Translations under genes and position numbers: made by a program
Notes under the pieces: model-generated
The model's database searches: none
Seen by the model: the letters and a program-made list of their open reading frames with translations, nothing else
What the model was told of the DNA's origin: nothing
Source of the DNA: Acinetobacter terrae
Lineage (GTDB): Bacteria > Pseudomonadota > Gammaproteobacteria > Pseudomonadales > Moraxellaceae
NCBI RefSeq assembly: GCF_013004375.1
Contig: NZ_JABERI010000010.1
Span: 1 to 64,000 of the forward strand
Reading direction: 5' to 3'
DNA length: 64,000 nucleotides
Part shown: in pieces, positions 37,935 through 47,070 of the stretch
Layout of the letters: the number at the start of each line of letters is the position of its first letter
Numbering within the stretch: position 1 is the stretch's first letter

Positions 37935-38516
37935 TCAGTTCGGTTTATAAGCATTGATTTGATTCATGGCTTGCTGTATGTCACCGTTTACCAGCAATTT
38001 AATGCGAGATAAAGCGTGCGCAATGGCATCATCCATTAAATCTTGTTCGCTGCTAGGCGCTTTGCTGAGTACATGTCCGGATACACGTTCTTTTGCACCA
38101 GGATGACCAATACCAATACGTAAACGATGGAAATTAGAACCTAGATGCGGAACGATATCGCGTAAACCGTTATGACCACCGTGACCACCACCTGTTTTTA
38201 GGCGAATTACACCGGGATTCATATCCAGTTCATCATGCGCAATCAGCATCGTTTCTGGGGCAACTTGATAGAATTTTGCGAAGGGCACAACACTTTTGCC
38301 AGAGGCATTCATAAAGGTTGTGGGTAAAAGCAGACGAACGTCTTTACCTTCAATATTACCGCGACCGCTGATTCCGTAGAATTTAGGATCGGCTTTGAGG
38401 GAAATGCCATATTGTTCTGCAAGGCGTTCCACGAACCAGAAGCCTGCATTATGGCGGGTTTGGGCGTATTCCTTACCAGGATTGCCCAAACCGACAATTA
38501 GCGAAAGTTTTGACAC
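37935..38516 (-). CDS. pth: Peptidyl-tRNA hydrolase
   Basis: Recycles peptidyl-tRNA dropped from ribosomes. The 193-residue product has the classic start VGLGNPGKEYAQTRHNAGF with catalytic His22, and DELDMNPGVIRLK with GGGHGGHNGLRD. It lies 18 nt after rplY in the prs-rplY-pth string. Confidence 0.96.
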   Translation of the reverse strand: MSKLSLIVGLGNPGKEYAQTRHNAGFWFVERLAEQYGISLKADPKFYGISGRGNIEGKDVRLLLPTTFMNASGKSVVPFAKFYQVAPETMLIAHDELDMNPGVIRLKTGGGHGGHNGLRDIVPHLGSNFHRLRIGIGHPGAKERVSGHVLSKAPSSEQDLMDDAIAHALSRIKLLVNGDIQQAMNQINAYKPN

Positions 38517-38534
38517 TAATTATACCGTTAACAC

Positions 38535-38831
38535 TTATGCGCGTTTAAAGTCAGCGTGCATAGGAGTGTTTTTAGCTGGGTGACGTTGTAAAGCTTGGAT
38601 TTTAACGCTTTCAACTTTATCGCCCACTTGAATTTCAATCACTTCTTCAAAGAAAGAATTGTCTTCAAGAAATTTAACAAGTTGACGAAGTTCTAAAGTA
38701 ACAGTTACAGGAGCAGCTTCGCCACCGTAAATGATTGCTGGAACTTTGTTTTCTAGACGAAGGCGGCGGCTCGAACCTTTCCCTTGTACTGATTCGTCAC
38801 GAGCTACTGCATTTAATACGAAGTTTGCCAT
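38535..38831 (-). CDS. rplY: 50S ribosomal protein L25 (short form)
   Basis: Binds 5S rRNA. The 98-residue product is the short L25 without the C-terminal Ctc domain. GKGSSRRLRLENKVPAIIYGG is the conserved RNA-binding stretch. It sits between prs and pth. Confidence 0.94.
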   Translation of the reverse strand: MANFVLNAVARDESVQGKGSSRRLRLENKVPAIIYGGEAAPVTVTLELRQLVKFLEDNSFFEEVIEIQVGDKVESVKIQALQRHPAKNTPMHADFKRA

Positions 38832-38887
38832 GATGACATTTCCTCATTGAGTTTAATTGACTGAACCTTCGACCAGTTCAGTGATAG

Positions 38888-38913
38888 AAAGCCCCACCAG
38901 AGGGCAGGGCTTT
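38888..38913 (-). terminator. Hairpin between prs and rplY
   Basis: AAAGCCC pairs with GGGCTTT around a 12-nt loop that can form a further CC/GG stem. The T run is short, so it may be an attenuator rather than a full terminator. Confidence 0.4.
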
Positions 38914-38930
38914 TAAAATTTAGCGCTGTA

Positions 38931-39884
38931 TTATAGATAACTATCGAACATTGCGCTAATAGATTCTTCGTTGTTAATACGACGAATTGTCTCAGCAACC
39001 ATACCAGCTACTGAAACTTGGCGAATCTTACCAAGTTCTAATGCTTCTTGAGAAAGAGGAATAGTATCTGTTACGACAAGTTCGTCGAGTACAGAATTTT
39101 TCAAATTCTCAAGGGCTTTACCAGAAAGTACAGGGTGGGTTGCATAAGCAACAACACGGCGAGCACCAAATTGTTTCAGTGCATCAGCAGCTTTACACAA
39201 AGTACCGGCAGTATCCACCATGTCATCCACGATTACGCAGTCACGATCTTTCACATCACCAATCAAATGCATCACTTGTGATTCATTTGCTTTTTGACGA
39301 CGTTTATCAATGATTGCGAGATCGATATCACCCATTTGCTTAGCTACAGCACGTGCACGAACTACACCGCCAACGTCTGGAGAAACAACCATAAGATTAT
39401 GGTGTTGCTGTTGACGAAGATCAGCAAGTAACGCAGGAGTACCGTAGATATTGTCTACAGGGATGTCGAAGAAACCTTGAATCTGGTCAGCATGAAGGTC
39501 GATCATTACAACGCGGTCAATACCTACAGTTGTCAGCATATCTGCTACAACTTTTGCAGTAATTGGCACACGGCTTGAACGAGGACGACGATCTTGACGA
39601 GCATATCCGAAGTAAGGAATGACAGCAGTAATACGACCTGCGCTTGCACGACGTAAAGCATCGGCCATAACGAGGACTTCCATAAGGTTGTCATTCGTTG
39701 GGGCACAAGTAGGCTGTACGAGAAATACGTCTTTACCACGAACATTTTCAGTAATTTCGACAGCAATTTCACCGTCAGAAAAATGACCTACAGATGCTGC
39801 ACCTAAAGGAATGTGCAGGTGGCTTACGACTTTTTGGGCGAATTGTGGATGTGCAGTTCCACTAAAAACGACAAGATTGGGCAT
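38931..39884 (-). CDS. prs: Ribose-phosphate pyrophosphokinase
   Basis: Makes PRPP for nucleotides, His, Trp and NAD. The 317-residue product starts [16 protein letters not shown]. It shows the ATP loop ([13 protein letters not shown]), the PRPP loop ([19 protein letters not shown]) and [17 protein letters not shown]. The frame is open upstream through the tRNA region, but the family start is at 39884. It lies downstream of ispE and the four tRNA-Gln. Confidence 0.96.
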   Translation of the reverse strand: MPNLVVFSGTAHPQFAQKVVSHLHIPLGAASVGHFSDGEIAVEITENVRGKDVFLVQPTCAPTNDNLMEVLVMADALRRASAGRITAVIPYFGYARQDRRPRSSRVPITAKVVADMLTTVGIDRVVMIDLHADQIQGFFDIPVDNIYGTPALLADLRQQQHHNLMVVSPDVGGVVRARAVAKQMGDIDLAIIDKRRQKANESQVMHLIGDVKDRDCVIVDDMVDTAGTLCKAADALKQFGARRVVAYATHPVLSGKALENLKNSVLDELVVTDTIPLSQEALELGKIRQVSVAGMVAETIRRINNEESISAMFDSYL

Positions 39885-39920
39885 GAAGCACCCTTGGCGG
39901 TTGGAATGTTTGAAAATAGA

Positions 39921-39995
39921 TGGCAGGGGCGGCTGGATTCGAACCAACGGATGCCGAGATCAAAACCCGGTGCCTTACCACTTGGCGACGCCCCT
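39921..39995 (-). tRNA. tRNA-Gln (anticodon TTG), copy 4
   Basis: Folds as a full cloverleaf of 75 nt with encoded CCA. Acceptor AGGGGCG pairs with CGCCCCT; D arm GCC...GGC; anticodon loop TTTTGAT in a CCGGG/CTCGG stem; T arm GTTGG-TTCGAAT-CCAGC. Last of four copies transcribed in the ispE-prs direction, 36 nt upstream of prs. Confidence 0.97.
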
Positions 39996-40086
39996 AATGC
40001 GGCAGAACTTTAATATTTTTACTGTTCTATGTCAAGGTAAATTAACAAATGAACATGCAAACTCTGTTCTGTCTTTTTTGAGAAAA

Positions 40087-40161
40087 TGGCAGGGGTAGCT
40101 GGATTCGAACCAACGGATGCCGAGATCAAAACCCGGTGCCTTACCACTTGGCGATACCCCT
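40087..40161 (-). tRNA. tRNA-Gln (anticodon TTG), copy 3, variant acceptor stem
   Basis: Same anticodon and T arm as the other copies. Here the acceptor stem reads AGGGGTA / TACCCCT, where the others have AGGGGCG / CGCCCCT. Both strands of the stem changed together, so pairing is kept. 75 nt including CCA. Confidence 0.97.
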
Positions 40162-40203
40162 AAATTTGACCACTGTAATGTTTATTTAAACCACTGGTTT
40201 AAA

Positions 40204-40278
40204 TGGCAGGGGCGGCTGGATTCGAACCAACGGATGCCGAGATCAAAACCCGGTGCCTTACCACTTGGCGACGCCCCT
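40204..40278 (-). tRNA. tRNA-Gln (anticodon TTG), copy 2
   Basis: Identical in sequence to the copy at 39921-39995, 75 nt with encoded CCA. It is 42 nt from the variant copy and 27 nt from the first. Confidence 0.97.
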
Positions 40279-40305
40279 AATACAGTAATCTACAGATGAA
40301 AATGA

Positions 40306-40380
40306 TGGCAGGGGCGGCTGGATTCGAACCAACGGATGCCGAGATCAAAACCCGGTGCCTTACCACTTGGCGACGCCCCT
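40306..40380 (-). tRNA. tRNA-Gln (anticodon TTG), copy 1, directly after ispE
   Basis: Same sequence as copies 2 and 4, 75 nt. Its first base (40380) lies one nucleotide after the ispE TGA (40384-40382). The tRNA is therefore cut out of an mRNA, with RNase P cleaving next to the stop codon. Confidence 0.97.
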
Positions 40381-40381
40381 A

Positions 40382-41212
40382 TCATATAACCTTGAAATGA
40401 CGTAATGGTGATTCATTTAAACTATTGACCAAGTAAGCTTTACAAGGTGAATGAGCTAAAATCTCATCAATATTCATATCAGAAGTTACTTCAGTAAAAA
40501 CACAAGCACCTGTACCTGTAAGTTTTGCAATACCGAACTGGTCTAAATACTGCATCGCTTCATTCACTTTAGGATATAGACTTCTTGCCAAAGGCTCAAA
40601 GTTATTTCCAAAATTAAATGGCGTTAACTGATAGGCGCAAAATTTAGTAGGCTTCGTGTCTCTTGTCAACGTTTTTTGTGAAAAAAGCAGTTGAGTGCTG
40701 ATAAAACAGTCAGGTTTTAACACAATGTATTGTTTTTGATCTAAGTCTATGAATGTTAAGTGTTCACCAATGCCTTCTGCCCATGCATTACGACCATGTA
40801 CAAAAATAGGAACATCGGCACCGAGTTTTAGACCTAACTCTGCCAATTGTTCAATATTTAGACCGCACTGCCACAATTGATTCACCACAATCAGGGTGGT
40901 GGCAGCATTTGAAGAGCCACCTCCGAGTCCTGCACCCATCGGAATGTTCTTTTCGATGGCAATTTTTAAACCAGTTGGCTTTGTTGCAAAGGGTTTTAAA
41001 ATTTGTGTGGCTTTGTAGATTAAGTTTTGTTCTAAATCCACACTACTCAAGCCATCAATTGAAATCGTCAAGTTATCCGTTTGGATGAATTTCAACCAAT
41101 CAGTTAAATCAATCAGTTGGAAAATACTTTGCAATTCATGATAGCCATTGTCACGACGACCTGTGATATGCAAAAAAAGATTGAGCTTGGCAGGAGAGGG
41201 AACACGAATCAT
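40382..41212 (-). CDS. ispE: 4-diphosphocytidyl-2-C-methyl-D-erythritol kinase
   Basis: GHMP kinase of the non-mevalonate isoprenoid pathway. The 276-residue product starts IRVPSPAKLNLFLHITGRR. Its ATP motif is NIPMGAGLGGGSSNAATTL, and the C-terminal GHMP strand has LTGTGACVF. It lies 22 nt after lolB and its stop abuts a tRNA-Gln. Confidence 0.95.
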   Translation of the reverse strand: MIRVPSPAKLNLFLHITGRRDNGYHELQSIFQLIDLTDWLKFIQTDNLTISIDGLSSVDLEQNLIYKATQILKPFATKPTGLKIAIEKNIPMGAGLGGGSSNAATTLIVVNQLWQCGLNIEQLAELGLKLGADVPIFVHGRNAWAEGIGEHLTFIDLDQKQYIVLKPDCFISTQLLFSQKTLTRDTKPTKFCAYQLTPFNFGNNFEPLARSLYPKVNEAMQYLDQFGIAKLTGTGACVFTEVTSDMNIDEILAHSPCKAYLVNSLNESPLRHFKVI

Positions 41213-41234
41213 AGAATTTTGAACTTTTTAAGAT

Positions 41235-41825
41235 TTAGCGATTTTGAATGACCATTGTAATACGGTTTTCCTGACCGGATTCAAGAGTCTGCTTCAAAAT
41301 CAATTTATTCGGTAATTGCGCTTGAGCGTTATAGCTGAGGTCAACAGTCCAGCCATCTTCCAAAAACTGGATTGGACGATTGCTGTCATCCTTGCTGATT
41401 TTTGCTTGTGTGGTTGCAGGCTTGGCTTGAACCCAATCCACCAGATGGGTGATCGGTGCTTGCCAGCCAGTGGCACGTTCCAGTAATTCTTCTGGGGTTT
41501 CAGCTTGGATGAGTCCAGTTTTGGCACTGTTTAAGGTGACCTGACCTGGAGTGCCTGAAATTTGCGTTTTACCCACACCTAAAATTCCGCTTAACTCGAT
41601 GTCAAATTCATCCTGTTGTTGTACCCACGTGAAAAATGCACTGCCAGATTGTCCCAGTGTTTTTACCCCAATTTTACCCTGCAGGTTAAAATTGTTTGCT
41701 GCTTCAGGTATTTGGGAAACGCTTGGAGCTTGAGGTTGCGTATATTGTTGGCAACCTGTCAGAACCAGTGTGCTTGTGGCGATCAGGGTTAAGCTGAATT
41801 TTGAAAAAATACGCATAAAGATCAT
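41235..41825 (-). CDS. lolB: Outer-membrane lipoprotein receptor LolB
   Basis: Accepts lipoproteins from LolA and inserts them in the outer membrane. The 196-residue product has a lipoprotein signal with Cys25 (VLTGCQQ). The LolB core follows: NNFNLQGKIGVKTLGQSGSAFF, TWVQQQDEF. The start ATG shares a base with the TPR gene's TAA (TAATG), indicating coupled translation, and is preferred over the ATG three codons in. Confidence 0.92.
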   Translation of the reverse strand: MIFMRIFSKFSLTLIATSTLVLTGCQQYTQPQAPSVSQIPEAANNFNLQGKIGVKTLGQSGSAFFTWVQQQDEFDIELSGILGVGKTQISGTPGQVTLNSAKTGLIQAETPEELLERATGWQAPITHLVDWVQAKPATTQAKISKDDSNRPIQFLEDGWTVDLSYNAQAQLPNKLILKQTLESGQENRITMVIQNR

Positions 41826-43582
41826 TAACTCTTTTTCATCTGTGGCGGTAACAATAACGATTTCAGTTGCTCTAATTGAGGATCATTGGGGTGTTTTTTT
41901 TGTAATTGTTGTAACACATGATTAAATTTTGTCAGATCGCCTTGCATGTATAGCGCTTTTGCATAGCGCACACCAATTTTAACACTTTGACTAATCTCAT
42001 ACGCTTTTTCTAAAACCAGCGCGGAGGTCTTAAAGTCGTTTTGTAAAAAGGTGATATAGCCGAGCGTATCCAAAATAGAAGCTTGTTCTGGTGCAAAATC
42101 CAAGGCATGTTCAACATACTGTCGGGCTTCATCCAATCGTCTGTTTTGTAACGCCAGTGTATAGGCGTAAGCATTTAGATAAGTTGGGCTGTTTGGCTCA
42201 ATTTCCAGTAATTTTTTCAATAATTTATCAAGCTTATCTTGGTCTTGATAAGGGTCAAGCAGTAACACTTCTGAATAGATCAGTTCAGGGTCATCCGGTA
42301 CGTTTTTGATGGCTTCATCTAACAGGCGCATGGCTGCTTTTTTATTGCCCATACGTTTTAGAATATCGGCCTGAGCTTGATATAGGAAACTGGCATGTTG
42401 CGGGTAGTTCACCCGTTCTTGGGTTAAAAACCGTAGCGCATCGCTAAGCTGTTTTTGCTCTGAAAAAATATTAATCATGTTTCGGCGTGAAACAGTGTAG
42501 AGGCTGCCATCCACCAGGCGGTAATAGGCTTTTGCAGTTTCAAAATGTTGTTTTCTTTCGGCATTCACGGCTAAGTAATAATAGGCTTCATTTTGATATT
42601 GATTAGAATATCGAAGCTCAACCAAGAACTTTTCCGCCTTTTCATATTCTTCCAAATCGATACTGGTTAAGCCTGCAATGAACAGGGCTTCTTCCTCATG
42701 TGGCCATTTCTTGAGGATATTTTCGAGTTTATCCAAGGCTTCTTTGGATTTATTAATTTTAATCAGATATTTAATTTCAGCCAAGCGAACTTCTAGATTG
42801 GATTTATGTTTACGACTAGATTTGTCATACCATTTTAGGGTGGCTTCTTCATCACCTAAAGCACTGAGTAAATTGGCTTTCATTAAGATAAAGCCAGTGA
42901 CTTTTGGGCGTTTTTTAAGCGCACGATTAACCGTGAGAAGCGCTTGCTCTAACTGTCCATTTTGCGCTTCCAAGCCTGAAATCAGTATTAAGACAGATGG
43001 ATTGTCTCGTTCTTTACTCTTGCTTAAAGCATCCAGTAGAACTTCTCGATCTTCAGGTTGTTCCGGCGCAATTCCGACCAGGATCTTTTCCAAGTCTGCA
43101 TTGGGGTCAATATTTAAAATTTTATCGAGTGTTTCGGATGCCAGTTCATACTCATGCGATTTCAGGGCAATATGTGAAAGATAAAATAAAGCCGGAACAT
43201 CTGTAGGTTCCTGAACTACCCAATGTGTTGCAATATCGAGCGCAGCTTTCAAGTCATTTTGTTCCAGTGCAACATTTAAAGCACGCTGTTTAACCGTGGT
43301 TGAGCTGCTTTTAATTGCAAGCACGGTGTAGTTATGCAATGCTGTTGGAACGTCGTGATAGGTCAGTGCAAACTCGGCAATCATGCTTTGTTTTATGGCA
43401 TTATAGTTTGAATTGACATGATAAATTTCTCCGGATGCTCTAATATGAGCACTCGAAGCCATGCTACCCACAAGTAAGAATGTGGTAGAATATTGCTTAA
43501 TTGTCGCGCCGCTTATTCGGCTATTTGTTTGACGCAATTTTTCTTGATCCAAGTAATGCTTTTTATGACACCAATATTGCAC
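41825..43582 (-). CDS. Tetratricopeptide-repeat protein upstream of lolB
   Basis: The 585-residue product is almost wholly TPR-like repeats from about residue 60 to 570, for example PNSPTYLNAYAYTLALQNRR and EQASILDTLGYITFLQNDFK. A gene of this type sits between hemA and lolB in Pseudomonas too. The first 45 residues are basic and poorly conserved, so a later start near MASSAHIRASGE is possible. It is coupled to lolB and divergent from hemA (34 nt apart). The partner is unknown. Confidence 0.85.
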   Translation of the reverse strand: MQYWCHKKHYLDQEKLRQTNSRISGATIKQYSTTFLLVGSMASSAHIRASGEIYHVNSNYNAIKQSMIAEFALTYHDVPTALHNYTVLAIKSSSTTVKQRALNVALEQNDLKAALDIATHWVVQEPTDVPALFYLSHIALKSHEYELASETLDKILNIDPNADLEKILVGIAPEQPEDREVLLDALSKSKERDNPSVLILISGLEAQNGQLEQALLTVNRALKKRPKVTGFILMKANLLSALGDEEATLKWYDKSSRKHKSNLEVRLAEIKYLIKINKSKEALDKLENILKKWPHEEEALFIAGLTSIDLEEYEKAEKFLVELRYSNQYQNEAYYYLAVNAERKQHFETAKAYYRLVDGSLYTVSRRNMINIFSEQKQLSDALRFLTQERVNYPQHASFLYQAQADILKRMGNKKAAMRLLDEAIKNVPDDPELIYSEVLLLDPYQDQDKLDKLLKKLLEIEPNSPTYLNAYAYTLALQNRRLDEARQYVEHALDFAPEQASILDTLGYITFLQNDFKTSALVLEKAYEISQSVKIGVRYAKALYMQGDLTKFNHVLQQLQKKHPNDPQLEQLKSLLLPPQMKKS

Positions 43583-43615
43583 AATAGCATAAATTTAGCG
43601 AAATGATGATCTGAT

Positions 43616-44899
43616 ATGTCTTTCTTTGCATTAGGTGTCAACCATCAAACCGCTTCTGTAGAACTACGTGAACAGATTGCTTTTAACCCTGAAAAGTTAA
43701 CGCAACTGCTTGCCGAGCAAAGCCAAAACCATGACTTGAATGATATGGTCGTGGTTTCTACATGTAATCGAACAGAAGTTTATGCGATGTCTGAAGATGC
43801 AGACATGGTAATGAATTGGCTCGCCCAGGCAAATGGCCTAGATGCTAAACAATTGTTAAATCATGTATATCGCTATGAAAATGCGCAGGCTGTAACACAT
43901 TTGATGCGGGTTGCCAGTGGTCTTGATTCCTTAATGCTGGGTGAGCCGCAAATTTTAGGACAAGTGAAGTCTGCACTTTCTCTGGCTAAAGATGCCCATA
44001 CCGTTTCTCCAAATTTAAACCGAATTTTTGAATATGCTTTTTACGCAGCCAAGCGTGTTCGCTCGGAAACTGCGGTCGGTAGTCATGCGGTTTCCATGGG
44101 TTATGCCGTTGCTCAGTTAGCGCTTCAAGTTTTTAGTAAGCCTGAAAAACTGACCGTGATGGTGGTTGCAGCTGGTGAAATGAATAGCTTGGTGGCGAAA
44201 CATTTGGCTGAGATGGGCGTGGGAAAAGTGCTGATTTGTAATCGAACGCGTACTCGTGCTGAAACACTGGCGCAGGAAATTGCCCATCGTGTTGATGTGG
44301 AAATTATCGATTTTTCCGAGTTGGCGGCAAACTTATATCGTGCAGATGTGATTTCAAGTTGTACCGGAAGTCTGCATCAAGTCATCGCTTACAAGGACGT
44401 TAAAACCGCATTAAAAAAACGTCGCTATCAACAAATGCTGTTGGTGGACTTGGCAGTTCCACGTGATATTGATCCCAAAGTAGAATCATTAGATGGCGTG
44501 TATTTATATGGCGTTGATGATTTGCAAAGTGTAATTGATGACAATCTTGCACAACGTCGCCAAGCGGCTGTTGAAGCCGAAGTGATGGTCAATCAGTTAG
44601 CCACAGAATTGCTGACCCAGCAAAAAATCAATAAAGCGGGCAGTACCATTCATGCTTATCGTGAACAAGGCGAAGTTCTAAGACAGGAAGAGTTAGCTCT
44701 AGCGATGTCTCGAATTACAGCCGGTGAAAATGCCGAGCAGGTTCTACAGGAATTTTCGCATCGCTTAACCCAAAAATTACTCCACCCAACCTCTATTCTA
44801 TTACGTCAAGCGGCGAAAGCTGAAGATCCAAGTTGTTTTGAATGGATGCGTGATGATTTGGAAGATATCTTTGCAAAGCGTCGTAAAACTAAAAAATAA
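43616..44899 (+). CDS. hemA: Glutamyl-tRNA reductase
   Basis: First step of the C5 pathway to tetrapyrroles. The 427-residue product starts [20 protein letters not shown]. Catalytic Cys50 is in [11 protein letters not shown]. The substrate stretch [17 protein letters not shown] and the NADPH motif [15 protein letters not shown] follow (the family often has GAGEM). Convergent with dnaG; no terminator is obvious between them. Confidence 0.97.
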   Translation: MSFFALGVNHQTASVELREQIAFNPEKLTQLLAEQSQNHDLNDMVVVSTCNRTEVYAMSEDADMVMNWLAQANGLDAKQLLNHVYRYENAQAVTHLMRVASGLDSLMLGEPQILGQVKSALSLAKDAHTVSPNLNRIFEYAFYAAKRVRSETAVGSHAVSMGYAVAQLALQVFSKPEKLTVMVVAAGEMNSLVAKHLAEMGVGKVLICNRTRTRAETLAQEIAHRVDVEIIDFSELAANLYRADVISSCTGSLHQVIAYKDVKTALKKRRYQQMLLVDLAVPRDIDPKVESLDGVYLYGVDDLQSVIDDNLAQRRQAAVEAEVMVNQLATELLTQQKINKAGSTIHAYREQGEVLRQEELALAMSRITAGENAEQVLQEFSHRLTQKLLHPTSILLRQAAKAEDPSCFEWMRDDLEDIFAKRRKTKK

Positions 44900-44932
44900 T
44901 TTATTAATTTTTTAGTTTTAGCGTATGGCCAC

Positions 44933-46867
44933 TTATTCGTCTATAAGCGTAAGTGCCCTTTTTTTTGCAATCTCGGAAATGCGCAGTTTCAGATTCTTCA
45001 TTTCTGCAATGCTGCTAAATTTTTTCGATTTCATCTTTTTCGTTAGAAATTCATACTGTAATTTTGTAGATAAATCCGCTGCAAGCTTATCTGCTTGCTC
45101 TGGTGATGAAGTGTAATCGCTGACATTCGCATTCTGTAAAATATGCTGTAATTCATGATGGTACGCTGCACATGCACCCAAGACATAATATTGCGATAAT
45201 TCGGTGTCATCCGGTAAATCATCAAAAATCACATTAAAGATATTTAAAATTTTAAACAGCAATTGATCTTGTGAAATTAAAGCACTCAGCGGTTCAAAAT
45301 GAATATACAAATAAGGGTGATTCATCAAAATTGCAATCACATATTCTTCAGCATCAATTTTGGTGCTAAAGCTTAAAGACGCGTCATTGTTGACTTGCGG
45401 CTGCCATTTACGGCTATAACCGAGCTTTTCACGGAAATATTGCTGCAACAAATACCGGTAAGAACCATGTTTCGGCAACAGTTCAGTGAGCTGTTTGAGT
45501 TCGCCCATGACCTGACTTTTACCTTCAGGCGATGTGCTGTTATGGTTCTGAGTTAAATAGGCAAAAATAAACTCAGATAAAAGCGGTGCAGCTTGCAACA
45601 TGCGTTGGAAGCTTTCCAAACCTTCACGACGAATCAGAGAATCCGGATCGTGATCATTTGGGAGTACGAAAAACTTGAGTTCACGACCATCATTTAATAA
45701 TGGTAGAGCAATTTCTAAAGTACGACGCGCCGCTTTTTGTCCCGCAGCATCACCATCAAAAGCAATGGTAATACGTTGATTCTGCTTAAATAAAATATCC
45801 AGGTGTTCGGTGTTGCTGGCTGTCCCTAGTGTCGCTACAGCCCCATAGATGCCATATTGCTGCAGGGCAATGACATCCATATAACCCTCAACCATCAACC
45901 AGTCTTGAGCTTTTTGCTTGCGTCCTTCATATAAACCATACAGCAGTCGGTTTTTATGAAAGACATCAGAATCTGGCGAGTTGATGTATTTGGGTTTGAT
46001 TTCGTCATTTAAAGCGCGACCACCAAAGCCAACTACACGACCTTTAGAATCTCGAATCGGGAAAATCACACGGTCACGTAACAAGTCGAAGCCACGACCG
46101 CTGTCACTGGTACGAATCAGCCCCAGCAACTTTAAGCCTTCTATATCTTGAGGGAAGGCTTTTTCAAGGTGTTGCCAGTCTTCAGGTGCATAACCTAAAC
46201 GCCAATAAGCAATAGTTTCAGCACTTAAACCACGCTGTTTGAAATATTGCTGTGCGGTCTGACTATGCGGTAATTGCTGCTCATAATAGAGCGCAATATT
46301 TTCCAATAAATCGTATAAGTTACCGTCTTGAGGAATATCTTCAAAGGGTGCTGTCGCTTGATCAAACGCCGTAAATGGATCATTGCCATAGAACGCACCC
46401 TCTTGCATTTGGAATTCTGCAAAAGGGTCGTGATCCATTGTTATCGGTGATGGGGCATTAGAATTTTGTTGTAAATTCGCTGCAGCATTTTGAGTGTTGG
46501 GTTTAATTTTTTTCGCAACAGGCTGAGGCTTTGCTGCTTCACGTTTGTATTTGAGTTTAGTTGAATCTTGATTATCTTTAGGAAGTTCAATGCCGGTTTG
46601 GCTCGACAGATCTTTCATCACATCGACAAAATTACGACCGTCGATATCCATTAAAAAGCGGATGGCATTACCGTTAGCCTGACAACCAAAGCAATGGAAG
46701 TACTGTTTATCTCGATACACATGGAACGAGGGCGATTTTTCCTGATGAAAAGGGCAGCAACCTGAATAGGTGCGACCGGTTTTCTTAAGTTTCACGCGCT
46801 GACCAATCAGATCGACAATATCTGTTCGATCTAATATTTGATCAATCGTGTGTTGAGGAATAGCCAT
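44933..46867 (-). CDS. dnaG: DNA primase
   Basis: Lays RNA primers at replication forks. The 644-residue product has the N-terminal CHC2 zinc finger (Cys38, His41, Cys59, Cys62), the catalytic core with FGGRALND and the Toprim acidic motifs (VEGYMDVIALQQYG, AFDGDAAG), and a C-terminal helicase-binding region. A Gln/Asn/Pro-rich linker of about 90 residues (about 105-190) follows the finger and is longer than in E. coli (581 aa in total there). Confidence 0.97.
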   Translation of the reverse strand: MAIPQHTIDQILDRTDIVDLIGQRVKLKKTGRTYSGCCPFHQEKSPSFHVYRDKQYFHCFGCQANGNAIRFLMDIDGRNFVDVMKDLSSQTGIELPKDNQDSTKLKYKREAAKPQPVAKKIKPNTQNAAANLQQNSNAPSPITMDHDPFAEFQMQEGAFYGNDPFTAFDQATAPFEDIPQDGNLYDLLENIALYYEQQLPHSQTAQQYFKQRGLSAETIAYWRLGYAPEDWQHLEKAFPQDIEGLKLLGLIRTSDSGRGFDLLRDRVIFPIRDSKGRVVGFGGRALNDEIKPKYINSPDSDVFHKNRLLYGLYEGRKQKAQDWLMVEGYMDVIALQQYGIYGAVATLGTASNTEHLDILFKQNQRITIAFDGDAAGQKAARRTLEIALPLLNDGRELKFFVLPNDHDPDSLIRREGLESFQRMLQAAPLLSEFIFAYLTQNHNSTSPEGKSQVMGELKQLTELLPKHGSYRYLLQQYFREKLGYSRKWQPQVNNDASLSFSTKIDAEEYVIAILMNHPYLYIHFEPLSALISQDQLLFKILNIFNVIFDDLPDDTELSQYYVLGACAAYHHELQHILQNANVSDYTSSPEQADKLAADLSTKLQYEFLTKKMKSKKFSSIAEMKNLKLRISEIAKKRALTLIDE

Positions 46868-47017
46868 ACGTATGCAATCGGGTTGTGATCTATCTATTAA
46901 AAAATGGCTGACAAATGGGCTGTCAGAAGTTAGCTATGTTAAAAGTGCATCAGCTGTTAAAAGTTAATTTGTATACCTTTTGCACAAAATGATCAATATG
47001 ATCGGTTAAAATAACAA

Positions 47018-47043
47018 AAGGGCAAGTATGATAACTTGCCCTT
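47018..47043 (-). terminator. Intrinsic terminator after bamD
   Basis: AAGGGCAAGT pairs with ACTTGCCCTT around ATGATA. On the minus strand the T-rich TTTTGTTATTTT follows. Confidence 0.9.
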
Positions 47044-47070
47044 CATGAAAATGCGACCAGTAAGCTCGGC

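Noticed and set aside
39885..39947. Upstream extension of the prs frame
   Set aside because: It is antisense-like leader next to a tRNA; family members start at MPNLVVFSG.
39921..40380. Four regular repeats that look like a CRISPR array at first sight
   Set aside because: Each unit folds as a full tRNA-Gln with an encoded CCA; spacers are 27, 42 and 91 nt and not uniform.
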